From positions 43,262 to 98,977 of the forward strand of contig JALHNB010000026.1 of the NCBI GenBank assembly GCA_022843745.1: a stretch of DNA of 55,716 bases, in the 5' to 3' direction. The DNA is from Anaerolineae bacterium (GTDB lineage Bacteria; Chloroflexota; Anaerolineae; Aggregatilineales; Phototrophicaceae). The position numbers and the translations under genes were made by a program. The first letter of the stretch is position 1; every line of letters begins with the position of its first letter. The notes below the pieces were generated by a model, which worked only from the letters and a program-made list of their open reading frames with translations, did not search any database and had not been told where the DNA came from. This document shows, in pieces, positions 32,757 through 41,993 of the stretch.

Positions 32757-34792
32757 GAATCCAATGTCAGCATGGTTTTTATTGCTTTAATCACATCGGC
32801 ATCCACCCTATAGATATTGCGGCCTGCTTGGGTATTCAAGGTTTCAATCTGCGATTCCGTAAGCGCCACCCCAGTACCGTCACGCGGATTCAGCACGGCA
32901 GCCGGGAATGGCAACGCCGCGACCAATTCCGGCAGATCGTAATGCAGCAGCAGATTCGGCCAGAAAGCATCGGCAGGCCAGCTATATTTTTCGGCTGCCA
33001 GCAGCGACTTGAAACTCACAGGCGCATCCCAGGTCACAACGCCACACGCACCGCCAATAGCCGCCACATGCAGCGCCACCACCCCACCCAGCTCGCTTCC
33101 GGTGACGACAATTTGCGCCGGGTCAATTTCGGATCGCGAACGCAGATAATCGAGCGCCGCCAACCCATCGCGGATACGCTGTGCCATTAATGGATCGCCG
33201 AGCGCCGCGCTGATATACGCCATAAAGCGATCAACGCCACCCCACGCCGCTAATTCATACGGGTAAAGTGCAGGCTTGGTATCACCCCAACCGCGCACAT
33301 CAACGCTCAAGAGACTATAGGGCGATTCATCCTCGTGACCTTCGAGAAAACCGATGGAGCGCATCAGCAGGCCATGACGTTCAAGCAAGCGATCACGGTG
33401 CTGGTCATCAAAATGCAAAATCACCCGTGTTGGTCGCGCCGAGCCAAAAATGAACGTTCCGGGGAGTTCGATCCCCGACTCAGGTTTGAGCAAAATCTGC
33501 TGCCAGCGGTGCGTCCATACCTGAAAAGGTTCGCCGACTTCAGCCTCTATCGTCGTATCTTGTAAGGGCGCGGTGCGTTGCGCACCTACGAAATCGCGAA
33601 TTTTATTCAGATCGAATCGGCTTCGTTCCCGTTCTAACTGCTCTGCTGCCACCAGCGTAAGAGTCCGCATATTCACATCCTGGCGGGGATAGCAGCGCAT
33701 TTCGTCATAGGGATCGAGCGCAAAATCCGCTTTATCCGGCTCTGGACGCTCGACTAGCCGATTCAGTAGCCATTTGTGCATAAACATCGCAAACTCACGC
33801 GCCTGTGCCAGCGTGTAAGCATGTCCGCCGGGATCAACATGAAAAACAAATTTTTCCGACTCGTTTATGCCACTGAAAACCGCAGCCACTTCATTTGCCA
33901 GCGCCCGCGTGTCCTCAATGCGGAATACTTCGTCGTTCGCGCCCGCCATCAAAAGTGTCGGCTTGGGGGCAACAGCGCACAGAAAATCCGTCTCGTCGAT
34001 AAACTCAGCGTAACGCCCGAACATCGCCGTTTCCGGGCAGCCCGCGTAGGCTTGAACGATGTCCAGATCGGCACGTGAGGCCAGACAGCATGATGGCCCC
34101 ATCACCGTAATACGATCATCCAGCACCGAAGCCAGCAGCGTGGTTGTACCGCCGCCGGATACTCCCGTCATCGCTACGCCATAATGCGTGTTCACATCGG
34201 CACGACTGTAGACATAATCAACACAGCGCAGCGCATCCGCCACGAAATAGCGGCTGGACGTCTGACCCGCGAGGTAACAACGCACCCCGTCGATAAAGTG
34301 ATCGTTGCCCGTTTTCTTCTCGCTGGCCTGCCCTGGCGGGTCAAAAAGCACCGCCAGATAACCATTCCGCGCAAAATACTGGGCTGGAAATTGATAGCTC
34401 TCGAACTGCTTGCCAGAATGTCCCACCGGGATCACGACAGCAAGATAAGGCGGCGCGAAATCCAGCGGGACATAAACCGTCGCGTTCACCTGCCAGCCGG
34501 GAAACGAATCGAACAGCACATTTTCGATGCGATAGCCCTGTTTCTCAAATTGGCTGACGCGCGTCACCTGAAGCGGCGGGCCATCCGCGCCAAAAGGTAA
34601 TTTTCCGTAAAAGCGCCGAACCCGATCCCGGACAAAGCGTTGGTAATCGGCGATTTCACCACTTTCAAGCGCATCCTTGCGGCGCTGTGTAGACCCATCC
34701 ATGCAGGCCAGCGCTCGTTCGATGAGGTGCTGCCGCAGCATATCGCGCAAATCAACAGACGGTGTTACCGGGTGCTGGGTTGTGTGTCTCAT
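32753..34792 (-). CDS. Two-domain alpha/beta hydrolase, acetylxylan esterase-like
   Basis: A 679-residue protein with two hydrolase-like domains. The first has a nucleophile elbow TGVSGGGTTTLLAS (Ser212) and an acid candidate in LLMAGANDEVFRIED with a His in DPGGHAY, as in acetyl-xylan-esterase-like and prolyl-oligopeptidase-type enzymes. The second has GSELGG (Ser566) and a possible acid residue in LNPRDGTGVAL; a clear His partner was not found, so it may be degenerate. No signal peptide is seen, suggesting action on imported, esterified oligosaccharides. It overlaps the GH2 gene by four bases (ATGA). A REP-like sequence inside the gene encodes part of the interdomain linker (see 33561). Confidence 0.8.
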   Translation of the reverse strand: MRHTTQHPVTPSVDLRDMLRQHLIERALACMDGSTQRRKDALESGEIADYQRFVRDRVRRFYGKLPFGADGPPLQVTRVSQFEKQGYRIENVLFDSFPGWQVNATVYVPLDFAPPYLAVVIPVGHSGKQFESYQFPAQYFARNGYLAVLFDPPGQASEKKTGNDHFIDGVRCYLAGQTSSRYFVADALRCVDYVYSRADVNTHYGVAMTGVSGGGTTTLLASVLDDRITVMGPSCCLASRADLDIVQAYAGCPETAMFGRYAEFIDETDFLCAVAPKPTLLMAGANDEVFRIEDTRALANEVAAVFSGINESEKFVFHVDPGGHAYTLAQAREFAMFMHKWLLNRLVERPEPDKADFALDPYDEMRCYPRQDVNMRTLTLVAAEQLERERSRFDLNKIRDFVGAQRTAPLQDTTIEAEVGEPFQVWTHRWQQILLKPESGIELPGTFIFGSARPTRVILHFDDQHRDRLLERHGLLMRSIGFLEGHEDESPYSLLSVDVRGWGDTKPALYPYELAAWGGVDRFMAYISAALGDPLMAQRIRDGLAALDYLRSRSEIDPAQIVVTGSELGGVVALHVAAIGGACGVVTWDAPVSFKSLLAAEKYSWPADAFWPNLLLHYDLPELVAALPFPAAVLNPRDGTGVALTESQIETLNTQAGRNIYRVDADVIKAIKTMLTLDS
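33561..33590. repeat. Probable REP-like remnant within the hydrolase coding region
   Basis: The stretch has the outer form of the GC-rich palindromes elsewhere (gtaagggcgc at one end, cacctac at the other) and an inner stem ggtgcg / cgcacc around ttg. It encodes the linker residues VGAQRTAPLQ in frame between the two hydrolase domains. One outer arm is shortened, so this is a remnant at most. Confidence 0.4.
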
Positions 34793-37700
34793 ACGTTTAA
34801 CAGCCGCCGTGTGAATATCTGCGCTACCGGATTTTGCAACCGTCCGCGCAGTTCCGGCTGAACTATGCGGATCAGACCCTTGCCAACCGATTTTTCCGCT
34901 GCTGCTAATGCTGGCCCCCAGTCACCACGCCAACCACCGTTGCCCGTGAGCAAAATCGGTGTCCAGCCCTCAGCCTCAAAAGTCGCTTTCAGAAATGGTG
35001 TCACATACTCAACTGCGTTATCAAACCAGAAGCGAAAATCATTGGTTTCAAAACCCTCGACCAGCGCATGTCCACTATCCCGTGAGACAAAATGCCGCGC
35101 GTTCATTCCGGCGGCATCGACCTTGATCTGATCCCCGGCGATGGGATACTCTCCCGGCGGCAAATTCAGGAAAATCGCCGTCGCACCCTGTTCGACTGCT
35201 TTGAGAATTTGTTCGCGCTGCGCTTCAAAGTCGTACCATTCGTCAATCACGATGACCGAATCCGCGCCGATTTCGCCCTCAAAAGCGGCTTCCAAACACA
35301 GTTCATCGACTAGCCCCGCCGCGTTGCCTTGCTCATGTCCGGCGACATAAACGGTCTTTGCCTCGATCAATGCCTGTGGCGGGAAAACATCGAGTTCGAT
35401 GGCTGTGTCATGCAGCACATTTCCATCCGTACCGATCAATGCCGCACGGACGATCACGCGCTTACGTGCATCAATTTTTGGCGTAGGAGGGCGCAAATAG
35501 CCCTGGAACGCGTTGTCGCACGACTTGATCTCCGCCGCAACAGACTGCGAAAAAATGACTTTTCCGTCCACTTCCATCTGGTAATGCAGCGTCACGCCTT
35601 CCGGCACATTGATGGGATCATTGCAGACCCAGGCTTCGATTTCCATGTCCTCACCCGTGAAAGCTGCGTAGCGATCCGTGCGCAGGCTGACCATCAGCGG
35701 CGTGAGAATTTCGCGATAGACAAAATAGGACGGTTTTGGCTGACGATCCACATCCATGATGGTTTTCATCCAGCCATCGGGGAAAGCGTCGATAAACAGG
35801 TGAATGGCAAAGGAATTCATCCGGCTGTCGCGCCGCATGGCCTCGGTCATCAGTTTTGTCACCCAGGCTTGATGTTTGTGGCTGGAATCCGCCCAACCTT
35901 CGAGCGTTTTCGGTGTCTCAAACCAGATGTAATGAAAACGTCCGGTCTGTGCGTCACGGATGGCATTCGGCGACCAGGTGGCTTCTTCCTCCGGTGTCTG
36001 CGGCAGCCATTCAGGTGGATAATATTTGCGCATGACGTTTACGGGGTCTAGACCTTCCGCGCCAAATTCGCCGCAGGCATACATCCAGCCCGGTTTCACT
36101 TTTTGCCAGTAGCCGCGATTCAGCTTGCCCAGATCAACGCCATGCCCGTTATACCAGCCGCAGTAGCAGTGATTGTCCGGCAGGCCGACTGCTGGCGGGT
36201 CATAATCCCCATCAACAGGCTTAATCACGCGGTCAGGGTTGTGCAGATGGACGACCAGACTGGCAGCCTCGAAAAAGTTTTCAAGCTCAGGGCGCGTCAG
36301 ATGGCGATTCCCCTTACCCCAGGCGTTCGGGAACGGCTCGTTAATGTAGGTCACAGCGATATTCGAAGGATGGGCGCGAACCAGGCGTTCCATCTCACCT
36401 GCCTGCCGCACCGCCTCGACAAATTGGTTACGGCGCAGCACCGCGAACAACGGCAGATCGCTCTGTAACATAAAACCGAGCCGATCCGCGTATTCGTAAA
36501 CTTCATCCTGCACCGGGCGCTGTGTCAGCCGGAAGAAATTCAGGTTGCCGATTTTCGCCAGCAGAATATCATCAATCAACTGCTGCCAGTCTTTTTTCAT
36601 CACATCCTGTTGCTCAAAGCCCATCGTATTCGCGCCGCGCAGCCGGATTTCGCGTCCGTTCAGATAGTAGCGGCCTTTCGGTGTGCTGTTCTCGTCCTGT
36701 GAGAACGAGCGCATCCCGAACTGCCGCGCGGCGACATCGACCATTTCCCGTTCGACATCCGTCACCCGCACCTGAAGCTGATACAGCCAGGGCGCGTCCA
36801 GTTCCCAAAATCTCATATCAGGGATTTCAAACGGCAGCCGGAAATAATTCGGGCCGGGGCCGATTGCGCCTTCTCCGGTCAGCTCATAAGCCTCATTTTC
36901 AAAAACAACAGCCTCAAAATTCTGCCCATAGACCGAAATTTCGAGCGTGATATTATGACGCAGGATGTCACAATTCCAGACTTCAATCCAGGCTTCGGCA
37001 CGCCCTTCACTGATGACCGGACGCACGAAAATGTCATGGACAAAAAGTCGGGGACGCGCTTCCAGATAAACATCCTGAAAAATGCCGAATCCAGGCGGGC
37101 AGGACTGCCAACCGCCATTGGGGTCATCCCAGTTGGGGCCGCCAGCCGAGTAAATTTTGTCGCCTTCGTAAAGATGCCCATCCTCGCTCCATGAGTCGTT
37201 GCCCATGATGATCGCGTCGTTTTCGACCTTCACCAGCAGCGTGTTCTCACCCCGGCGGGATACGGCTGTGATGTCGAACTCGAACGAGCCGAAAAAGCCC
37301 TCGTGCGAACCCACATATGCGCCGTTGACGAACGCATGACCTTTATAATCGACGCCGTTGAAGTGCAAAAATATCGAGCCACGCGCGAACATGGCCTCGT
37401 CGAGTGTGAACGTCGTGCGGTAAAACGTCACCGCGCGTCCAATCGGCCCGGCATAGTGCGGAATCGTTAGCTGCTCCCATTCCCCCGTGCCGCTGAGTGG
37501 CCTGAAAAAATCGCTCACATCTTCGGGCGTTTGAAGCCGCCAATCAAATTCGCGCAGGTCGATCCGTGTGCGCGTTTGCTGCGGCTTGGGCGCGAGATTC
37601 TGTAAAAACGGCGCATAAACATCGCGCATTCGCACCAGTTCAGCTTGCAGCGCGGCCTCGTCAAATGTAGGGCGCGGCTGGAACGCAGCTTTGGGATTAT

Positions 37701-37830
37701 TTTGAATCGGCAAATTACGATCTGGCAGTTGCGGCGGCGGCGGTTCGCTTAAAATCGCTTTGCGGTCACTGATCGGTTCCGCGCCCACCTGACGCGCACC
37801 GATTTCTGCAAAAATATCTCTACGTGCCAT
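34789..37830 (-). CDS. Glycoside hydrolase family 2 protein
   Basis: A 1013-residue enzyme of the beta-galactosidase/glucuronidase/mannosidase family. The N-terminal jelly-roll sugar-binding domain runs from about residue 70 (REFDWRLQTPEDV; AVTFYRTTFTLDE; FLHFNGVDYKGHAFVNG). An immunoglobulin-like domain follows, then the TIM barrel (about 390-680) with LRGANTMGFEQQD, the acid/base Glu498 in TYINEPFP and the probable nucleophile Glu588 in ACGEFGAEG. Further beta-sandwich domains fill the C-terminus. No signal peptide is visible, pointing to intracellular action. ggagaga lies 9 bases before the ATG. The exact sugar specificity is open. Confidence 0.88.
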   Translation of the reverse strand: MARRDIFAEIGARQVGAEPISDRKAILSEPPPPQLPDRNLPIQNNPKAAFQPRPTFDEAALQAELVRMRDVYAPFLQNLAPKPQQTRTRIDLREFDWRLQTPEDVSDFFRPLSGTGEWEQLTIPHYAGPIGRAVTFYRTTFTLDEAMFARGSIFLHFNGVDYKGHAFVNGAYVGSHEGFFGSFEFDITAVSRRGENTLLVKVENDAIIMGNDSWSEDGHLYEGDKIYSAGGPNWDDPNGGWQSCPPGFGIFQDVYLEARPRLFVHDIFVRPVISEGRAEAWIEVWNCDILRHNITLEISVYGQNFEAVVFENEAYELTGEGAIGPGPNYFRLPFEIPDMRFWELDAPWLYQLQVRVTDVEREMVDVAARQFGMRSFSQDENSTPKGRYYLNGREIRLRGANTMGFEQQDVMKKDWQQLIDDILLAKIGNLNFFRLTQRPVQDEVYEYADRLGFMLQSDLPLFAVLRRNQFVEAVRQAGEMERLVRAHPSNIAVTYINEPFPNAWGKGNRHLTRPELENFFEAASLVVHLHNPDRVIKPVDGDYDPPAVGLPDNHCYCGWYNGHGVDLGKLNRGYWQKVKPGWMYACGEFGAEGLDPVNVMRKYYPPEWLPQTPEEEATWSPNAIRDAQTGRFHYIWFETPKTLEGWADSSHKHQAWVTKLMTEAMRRDSRMNSFAIHLFIDAFPDGWMKTIMDVDRQPKPSYFVYREILTPLMVSLRTDRYAAFTGEDMEIEAWVCNDPINVPEGVTLHYQMEVDGKVIFSQSVAAEIKSCDNAFQGYLRPPTPKIDARKRVIVRAALIGTDGNVLHDTAIELDVFPPQALIEAKTVYVAGHEQGNAAGLVDELCLEAAFEGEIGADSVIVIDEWYDFEAQREQILKAVEQGATAIFLNLPPGEYPIAGDQIKVDAAGMNARHFVSRDSGHALVEGFETNDFRFWFDNAVEYVTPFLKATFEAEGWTPILLTGNGGWRGDWGPALAAAEKSVGKGLIRIVQPELRGRLQNPVAQIFTRRLLNV

Positions 37831-37904
37831 AAAAACAATCTCTCCTCACAAGGTTGCCGGTTCAAATTCCCGGCAGCAGCTATAAAATTTTCCAAGACGT
37901 AGGC

Positions 37905-40457
37905 TTATTCCTGGCCTACCTGTACCAAAATGCTTCCGCTTTTGCGTACACCCTCGTGCGACAATATCACTTCGATCTCTACTTTTCCTCGTCCAACACC
38001 TGTCAGCACATTGTTGAAATCGACCATCCCGATATGCGGCTGTTTACTGATAAATGTCGCGGAATCGGGCAAAAAGATCGTCGCGCCCAATTTTGTCCGC
38101 CCGACTGCTCGCAGCGGCATCGTTTGACCAAACTCGATCTGCGGGTGCGGCGCGATCACTTCAACTCGTTCTAATACATCATCCACCAAAACGTGAATGA
38201 ACGTCTTTTTGGTGATACCGTTTTTTACCACTATCACCGTAATCAGCGCCACGCCTTCCCCAACCCGGCTGACAACGCCCCGATCATCAACTGTCGCGAC
38301 ACTATGATCGCTGCTGCTAAAGCTTATTTCTGCTGTGGACAAATCGGCATAAAAGCCGGAAATCGTGCGTCCAGAAAGTTTTATGACATTCTGTGGTCGC
38401 TCTGGGTTAAGGCGGAAAAATGACTCCGCGAAGTTATGGGTGATTTGCGCCAATTCTTCGTCATGGTCGGAATAGGGAAATCCTTTGCTCAGGCCAATGT
38501 GCGGGTCAATGTTCTCAAACCCCAGCGCATAGGCGGGCGAATCGTAGCGCAGACGATAATCGTGATTCTCCGCGTCCATGAACAGCGGGTCGTGGCCCGT
38601 CAGCGAAAACTGGTCATGCTGGCGGTTGGCGGCGATACGCCACTGGTCGAATGTTTTGACATCCGGCGCACCTTTGAGCCTATATTCACCGCCATCAAAG
38701 CAAAACAGATTGTTGTCGGCGCGTTTAAATTTTTGCTCGTCCCAGGTTCGGAAGCCGTAGGTTGTATCTGGACTCGTGTGATAAAGGATGTTGCGTTCGA
38801 ACACAAGATCACGGTTAGGATCGTTGAGCATACCGTGCATCAGAAATGTGCCTGTGACCGTGTTACAGTTGGCGGCGATGTTGTTGTAAAACTGGTTGCC
38901 AACACCCTTCACATAAAACACTGCCCACATTTTGCCTTCGCCCTTGAGGTTCAGGTTGTAGATGAGGTTGTTGCGCACCACAAAATTACTGGCCGCGTCG
39001 TCCAGGTAAATGCCGAAGCCAAACGAAAATGGAATCTCGCTATCGTGAATCGCGTTGTTTTCAATCAGGTTGCCAGCGCCAAATGTCCCCCAGGATTCAA
39101 TCGGGCCGGTATCCTGTGTATCCGTGTTGGCGTGGGAAATGTCGTTGTAGACGATCCGGTTGCCGTGCGCGTGGACAAAGCTGCTCAGAAGATGTTCGCG
39201 CACATTGATTCGATCCACTTCCGTATACATGATCGTGCCTGGATACGGCCCTTTCAGGCTGATCGAGTAACGCGGCGTATGGTGAATACGATTATGCGCC
39301 ACGTAATTATCGCCACTCTGCGTAATCTGAATCCCCGCGCCAAAACCGATCACCTGCCCGGTGTGGTGAATATAATTGTTGACGATCTGGTTGTTTTTGT
39401 TGACGTAATGGATTGACTTCCAGAAGCCATTGAGCAGTACGCCTGTGAAGCCAATGTTCTCTATCAGGTTGCTGTGAATATGGATTCGCTGTGACCAGCC
39501 GTGCGCGAAAACGCCGTGCATCCCCGTATCATGGATGTTACATTCACGGATGGTGATGTTTTCGGCGTTCTCGATGTGAATAATTCCGGTTTCGTTATCA
39601 TAAGTTGAGCCGCTGTCGGGAACTTTACCGCCAATTTCCCCCACCGCATCTGAGCAGCAGATTTCGAGCCTTTCCAGACGAATATTCTGAACGACTTCCG
39701 TCCACGAACTACCCTTAAACAGAAATGCGTTCACACTGGTCGGCGCGATAATCGTCTGGTCTTCAATCGGTGTCTGGTGCGGCCAATAGTAGAGCATTTC
39801 GCCTGCCGCATCGTAATAAAATTGCCCTGGCTCGGTCAGCAGTTCGAGCGCACCCATTACAAAATAGCGCGACCCCGGCCCCAGCCAATAACGCGCGTTT
39901 TTCGCCAGAGTCACGAGCCGTGACTCGAAATCCACATCTTCAATATTAATGATGTCGGTGAACCAGTTCCATTCGCCGTGTGGGCCACCCGGCCAGATAT
40001 AGACCTGCAAATTGCGAATATCCGCGATGCGCGGCATATCGCCATCTTTAAAGCGAAACTGGTTATCGAGGGGTTCGCCGTCAATCGCTTCGGTGCGGCT
40101 GTAGCCCCATGCGGGCTGACGGGCTTTGACACTGCGCTGACTAATTTCGTAGAGTGTGTGAACGGCGTTTTTCAGCGGCACTTTAAAAATATTGCCGTCA
40201 TGTGGCTGCCAGCCTGTCACGGGTTTTCCGGTATAAATGACCGCACGTTCACCCTCGGCGCTGCGCCAGATGACCTCATAACCGTCGCGTCCGGAGTCGG
40301 CTTCGGTAAAAATCAGTGCTGAATCGAGATAATAATTACCACCGCTTAAAACGACCTCAACGTCTTGCGTCATGCCGTCTGCGATGTGCTGGCGAACCTG
40401 CTGTTGTATGTCATGGAGCGATTGTAAGGGGGTAGCATGAAAAATATTTTGGCTCAA
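37905..40457 (-). CDS. Right-handed parallel beta-helix protein with Ig-like C-terminal domains
   Basis: An 850-residue protein. After an N-terminal region (GGNYYLDSALIF, VIWRSAEGERAVIYTG) come many Asn/His-rich beta-helix coils such as ITIRECNIHDTG, IHIHSNLIENIG, NNQIVNNYIHHTG and NYVAHNRIHHTP, as in polysaccharide lyases, pectinases and GH28/GH120-like enzymes. The last about 170 residues contain Big_2-like Ig repeats (SSSDHSVATVDDRGVVSRVGEG; a second copy near the end). The start is set at TTG 40457 because aaggaag lies 6 bases upstream; an earlier GTG/ATG would add an unrelated basic stretch. No signal peptide is visible, which is unusual for this architecture. A carbohydrate-active role is inferred. 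Confidence 0.8.
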   Translation of the reverse strand: MSQNIFHATPLQSLHDIQQQVRQHIADGMTQDVEVVLSGGNYYLDSALIFTEADSGRDGYEVIWRSAEGERAVIYTGKPVTGWQPHDGNIFKVPLKNAVHTLYEISQRSVKARQPAWGYSRTEAIDGEPLDNQFRFKDGDMPRIADIRNLQVYIWPGGPHGEWNWFTDIINIEDVDFESRLVTLAKNARYWLGPGSRYFVMGALELLTEPGQFYYDAAGEMLYYWPHQTPIEDQTIIAPTSVNAFLFKGSSWTEVVQNIRLERLEICCSDAVGEIGGKVPDSGSTYDNETGIIHIENAENITIRECNIHDTGMHGVFAHGWSQRIHIHSNLIENIGFTGVLLNGFWKSIHYVNKNNQIVNNYIHHTGQVIGFGAGIQITQSGDNYVAHNRIHHTPRYSISLKGPYPGTIMYTEVDRINVREHLLSSFVHAHGNRIVYNDISHANTDTQDTGPIESWGTFGAGNLIENNAIHDSEIPFSFGFGIYLDDAASNFVVRNNLIYNLNLKGEGKMWAVFYVKGVGNQFYNNIAANCNTVTGTFLMHGMLNDPNRDLVFERNILYHTSPDTTYGFRTWDEQKFKRADNNLFCFDGGEYRLKGAPDVKTFDQWRIAANRQHDQFSLTGHDPLFMDAENHDYRLRYDSPAYALGFENIDPHIGLSKGFPYSDHDEELAQITHNFAESFFRLNPERPQNVIKLSGRTISGFYADLSTAEISFSSSDHSVATVDDRGVVSRVGEGVALITVIVVKNGITKKTFIHVLVDDVLERVEVIAPHPQIEFGQTMPLRAVGRTKLGATIFLPDSATFISKQPHIGMVDFNNVLTGVGRGKVEIEVILSHEGVRKSGSILVQVGQE

Positions 40458-40706
40458 TGTAAACTTCCTTTTGGCGTGAGATCTTGACAATACTCTGCCT
40501 TCCCGGAATATGCCAGCCATATTGGTTCTATCTCAGAATACCGATTTCCTGACTTTTTAAGCGCAAAACCCGGCCTTTAGCAACCGAGATTTAAGGATCA
40601 AATGAGGAATTTACTGAGTTTATTTTACAGGGGTTTACAAGGTCGAATGAAGAATACGCCGCCAGCATCGCAGAAATACTGACGGCGATCATTGAATTTC
40701 GGAAGT
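40458..40706 (-). other. Intergenic region between permease and beta-helix genes
   Basis: About 250 bases without a gene. It holds the hairpin at 40657-40687 and an A/T-rich stretch that could carry the promoter of the beta-helix/GH2/esterase transcript, but I found no convincing -35/-10 pair and no copy of the LacI-type palindrome. Confidence 0.5.
40657..40687 (-). terminator. Possible terminator after the sugar permease gene
   Basis: Arms cgccgccag (40657-40665) and ctgacggcg (40679-40687) form a 9-base stem with one G-U pair, 20 bases past the permease stop. The following - strand sequence is tattcttcattc, only weakly T-rich. Confidence 0.45.
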
Positions 40707-41993
40707 TTACCGAATACCCGATTGGCTCTGGCGGCGGCGTGAGAGTGCATCTACAACGACAGCGGCCAACAGCACCAAACCCGTGATGATAAATTTGACG
40801 CCAGCGGAGAGGTTTAAAAGACCCATGCCGTTATCGACACTGGCGATGACTAACGCGCCAAGTACCGCACTGGAAAGTTTGCCGCGCCCACCGAACAGGC
40901 TCGTCCCGCCGATAACCGCTGACGCAATCGCATACAGCAGCAAACTGCCGCCGCCTGCATCCGTCGCAACCGATTTCAAGCGTGACGCGAGGATGATTCC
41001 ACCGCACCCTGCCATGAAGCTGGAAAGCATGAATACCAGCACCCGGATTCGCTCGACACGGATACCTGCACGTCTCGCAGCCTCTTTGTTGCCGCCAATC
41101 GCGTACACGTAGCGTCCAAAGCGGGTACGCTCCGCCACAAACGTCAGCAGCATCAGCAGGATCAACATAATAACGGCGATGACGGGCATTCCCTGCTGCG
41201 GCAGCGCTTCGGCATTCAGCGCACGATTGATATTGAAAACATAGGCGATAATCGCACCGATCACGCTCATAAAAGCGATCTGCGCGATAATAATGCTGGC
41301 AGGTTTCGCCCGCAGACCAGCCCGGAGGCGTGTCCGCATCGTCCAGAATTCGTTTATGCCATAAATCGCCACAAAAACGCCAACGATAATCCAACTCCAG
41401 ATTGGAGGCAACACCGCGCTGGCGAGATCGCGCACAACGGCGTTCTGGATAACTACCGTGCCACCCGGCCCGATGATAAGCAGTACCACGCCGTTCCAGG
41501 CTAAAAGACCTGCAAGCGTGACGATAAACGATGGAAGTTGAAAAAATGTGATTAACAAGCCATGTAAGAAGCCAACTGCTGCTGCAATTGCCAGAGCAAT
41601 CGGGATGACATTCCACCAGTCCATCCACGACAGCGCCGGATTGGTTAACGAGTCACGCAGTAAAATGGCTGCACTCACCCCAGCTACAGCGCTGACATAA
41701 CCAATCGAGAGGTCGATTTCGCCCAGCAGCAGCACAAACACCACACCATAAGCGATCACGGTGATGCCGGCCATCTGGATCACCAGATTAACCAGGTTGC
41801 GCGGTGTAATGAAATTAGCATTCGCGGACTGAAAAATGATCGCGATAATCACCAGGCCAACAATAATCGGCAGCGCACCCAAATCCCCCGCGCGCAAACG
41901 CCGGAGATAAGCGCGGACATATTCGGCAGGTGACTGGGGCATCTGGCTGTCAAGCAGCGCACCCTGATTTTCGATTGTTTCGTGAGCGCTCAT
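40707..41993 (-). CDS. Sugar ABC transporter permease, XylH/RbsC type
   Basis: A 428-residue permease of the ribose/xylose importer family with about ten to twelve membrane segments. Family patterns are FITPRNLVNLVIQMAGITVIAYG, LLGEIDLSIGYVSAVAG (the substrate-pathway DLS motif), ASAVIGGTSLFGGRGKL near the C-terminus, and VYAIGGNKEAARRAGI in the ATPase-docking loop. The length and split central part fit XylH more than RbsC (about 320 residues). It overlaps the ATPase gene by four bases (ATGA) and ends the transporter unit. Confidence 0.92.
   Translation of the reverse strand: MSAHETIENQGALLDSQMPQSPAEYVRAYLRRLRAGDLGALPIIVGLVIIAIIFQSANANFITPRNLVNLVIQMAGITVIAYGVVFVLLLGEIDLSIGYVSAVAGVSAAILLRDSLTNPALSWMDWWNVIPIALAIAAAVGFLHGLLITFFQLPSFIVTLAGLLAWNGVVLLIIGPGGTVVIQNAVVRDLASAVLPPIWSWIIVGVFVAIYGINEFWTMRTRLRAGLRAKPASIIIAQIAFMSVIGAIIAYVFNINRALNAEALPQQGMPVIAVIMLILLMLLTFVAERTRFGRYVYAIGGNKEAARRAGIRVERIRVLVFMLSSFMAGCGGIILASRLKSVATDAGGGSLLLYAIASAVIGGTSLFGGRGKLSSAVLGALVIASVDNGMGLLNLSAGVKFIITGLVLLAAVVVDALSRRRQSQSGIR

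Noticed and set aside
32753-34792. Frameshifted fusion of two hydrolase genes
   Set aside because: The frame is continuous, the domains are joined by a plausible linker, and no second start or ribosome-binding site was seen at the junction.
38436-39416. 326-codon open frame on the + strand opposite the beta-helix gene
   Set aside because: Repetitive Val/His-rich translation that mirrors the beta-helix codons; no ribosome-binding site or domain.
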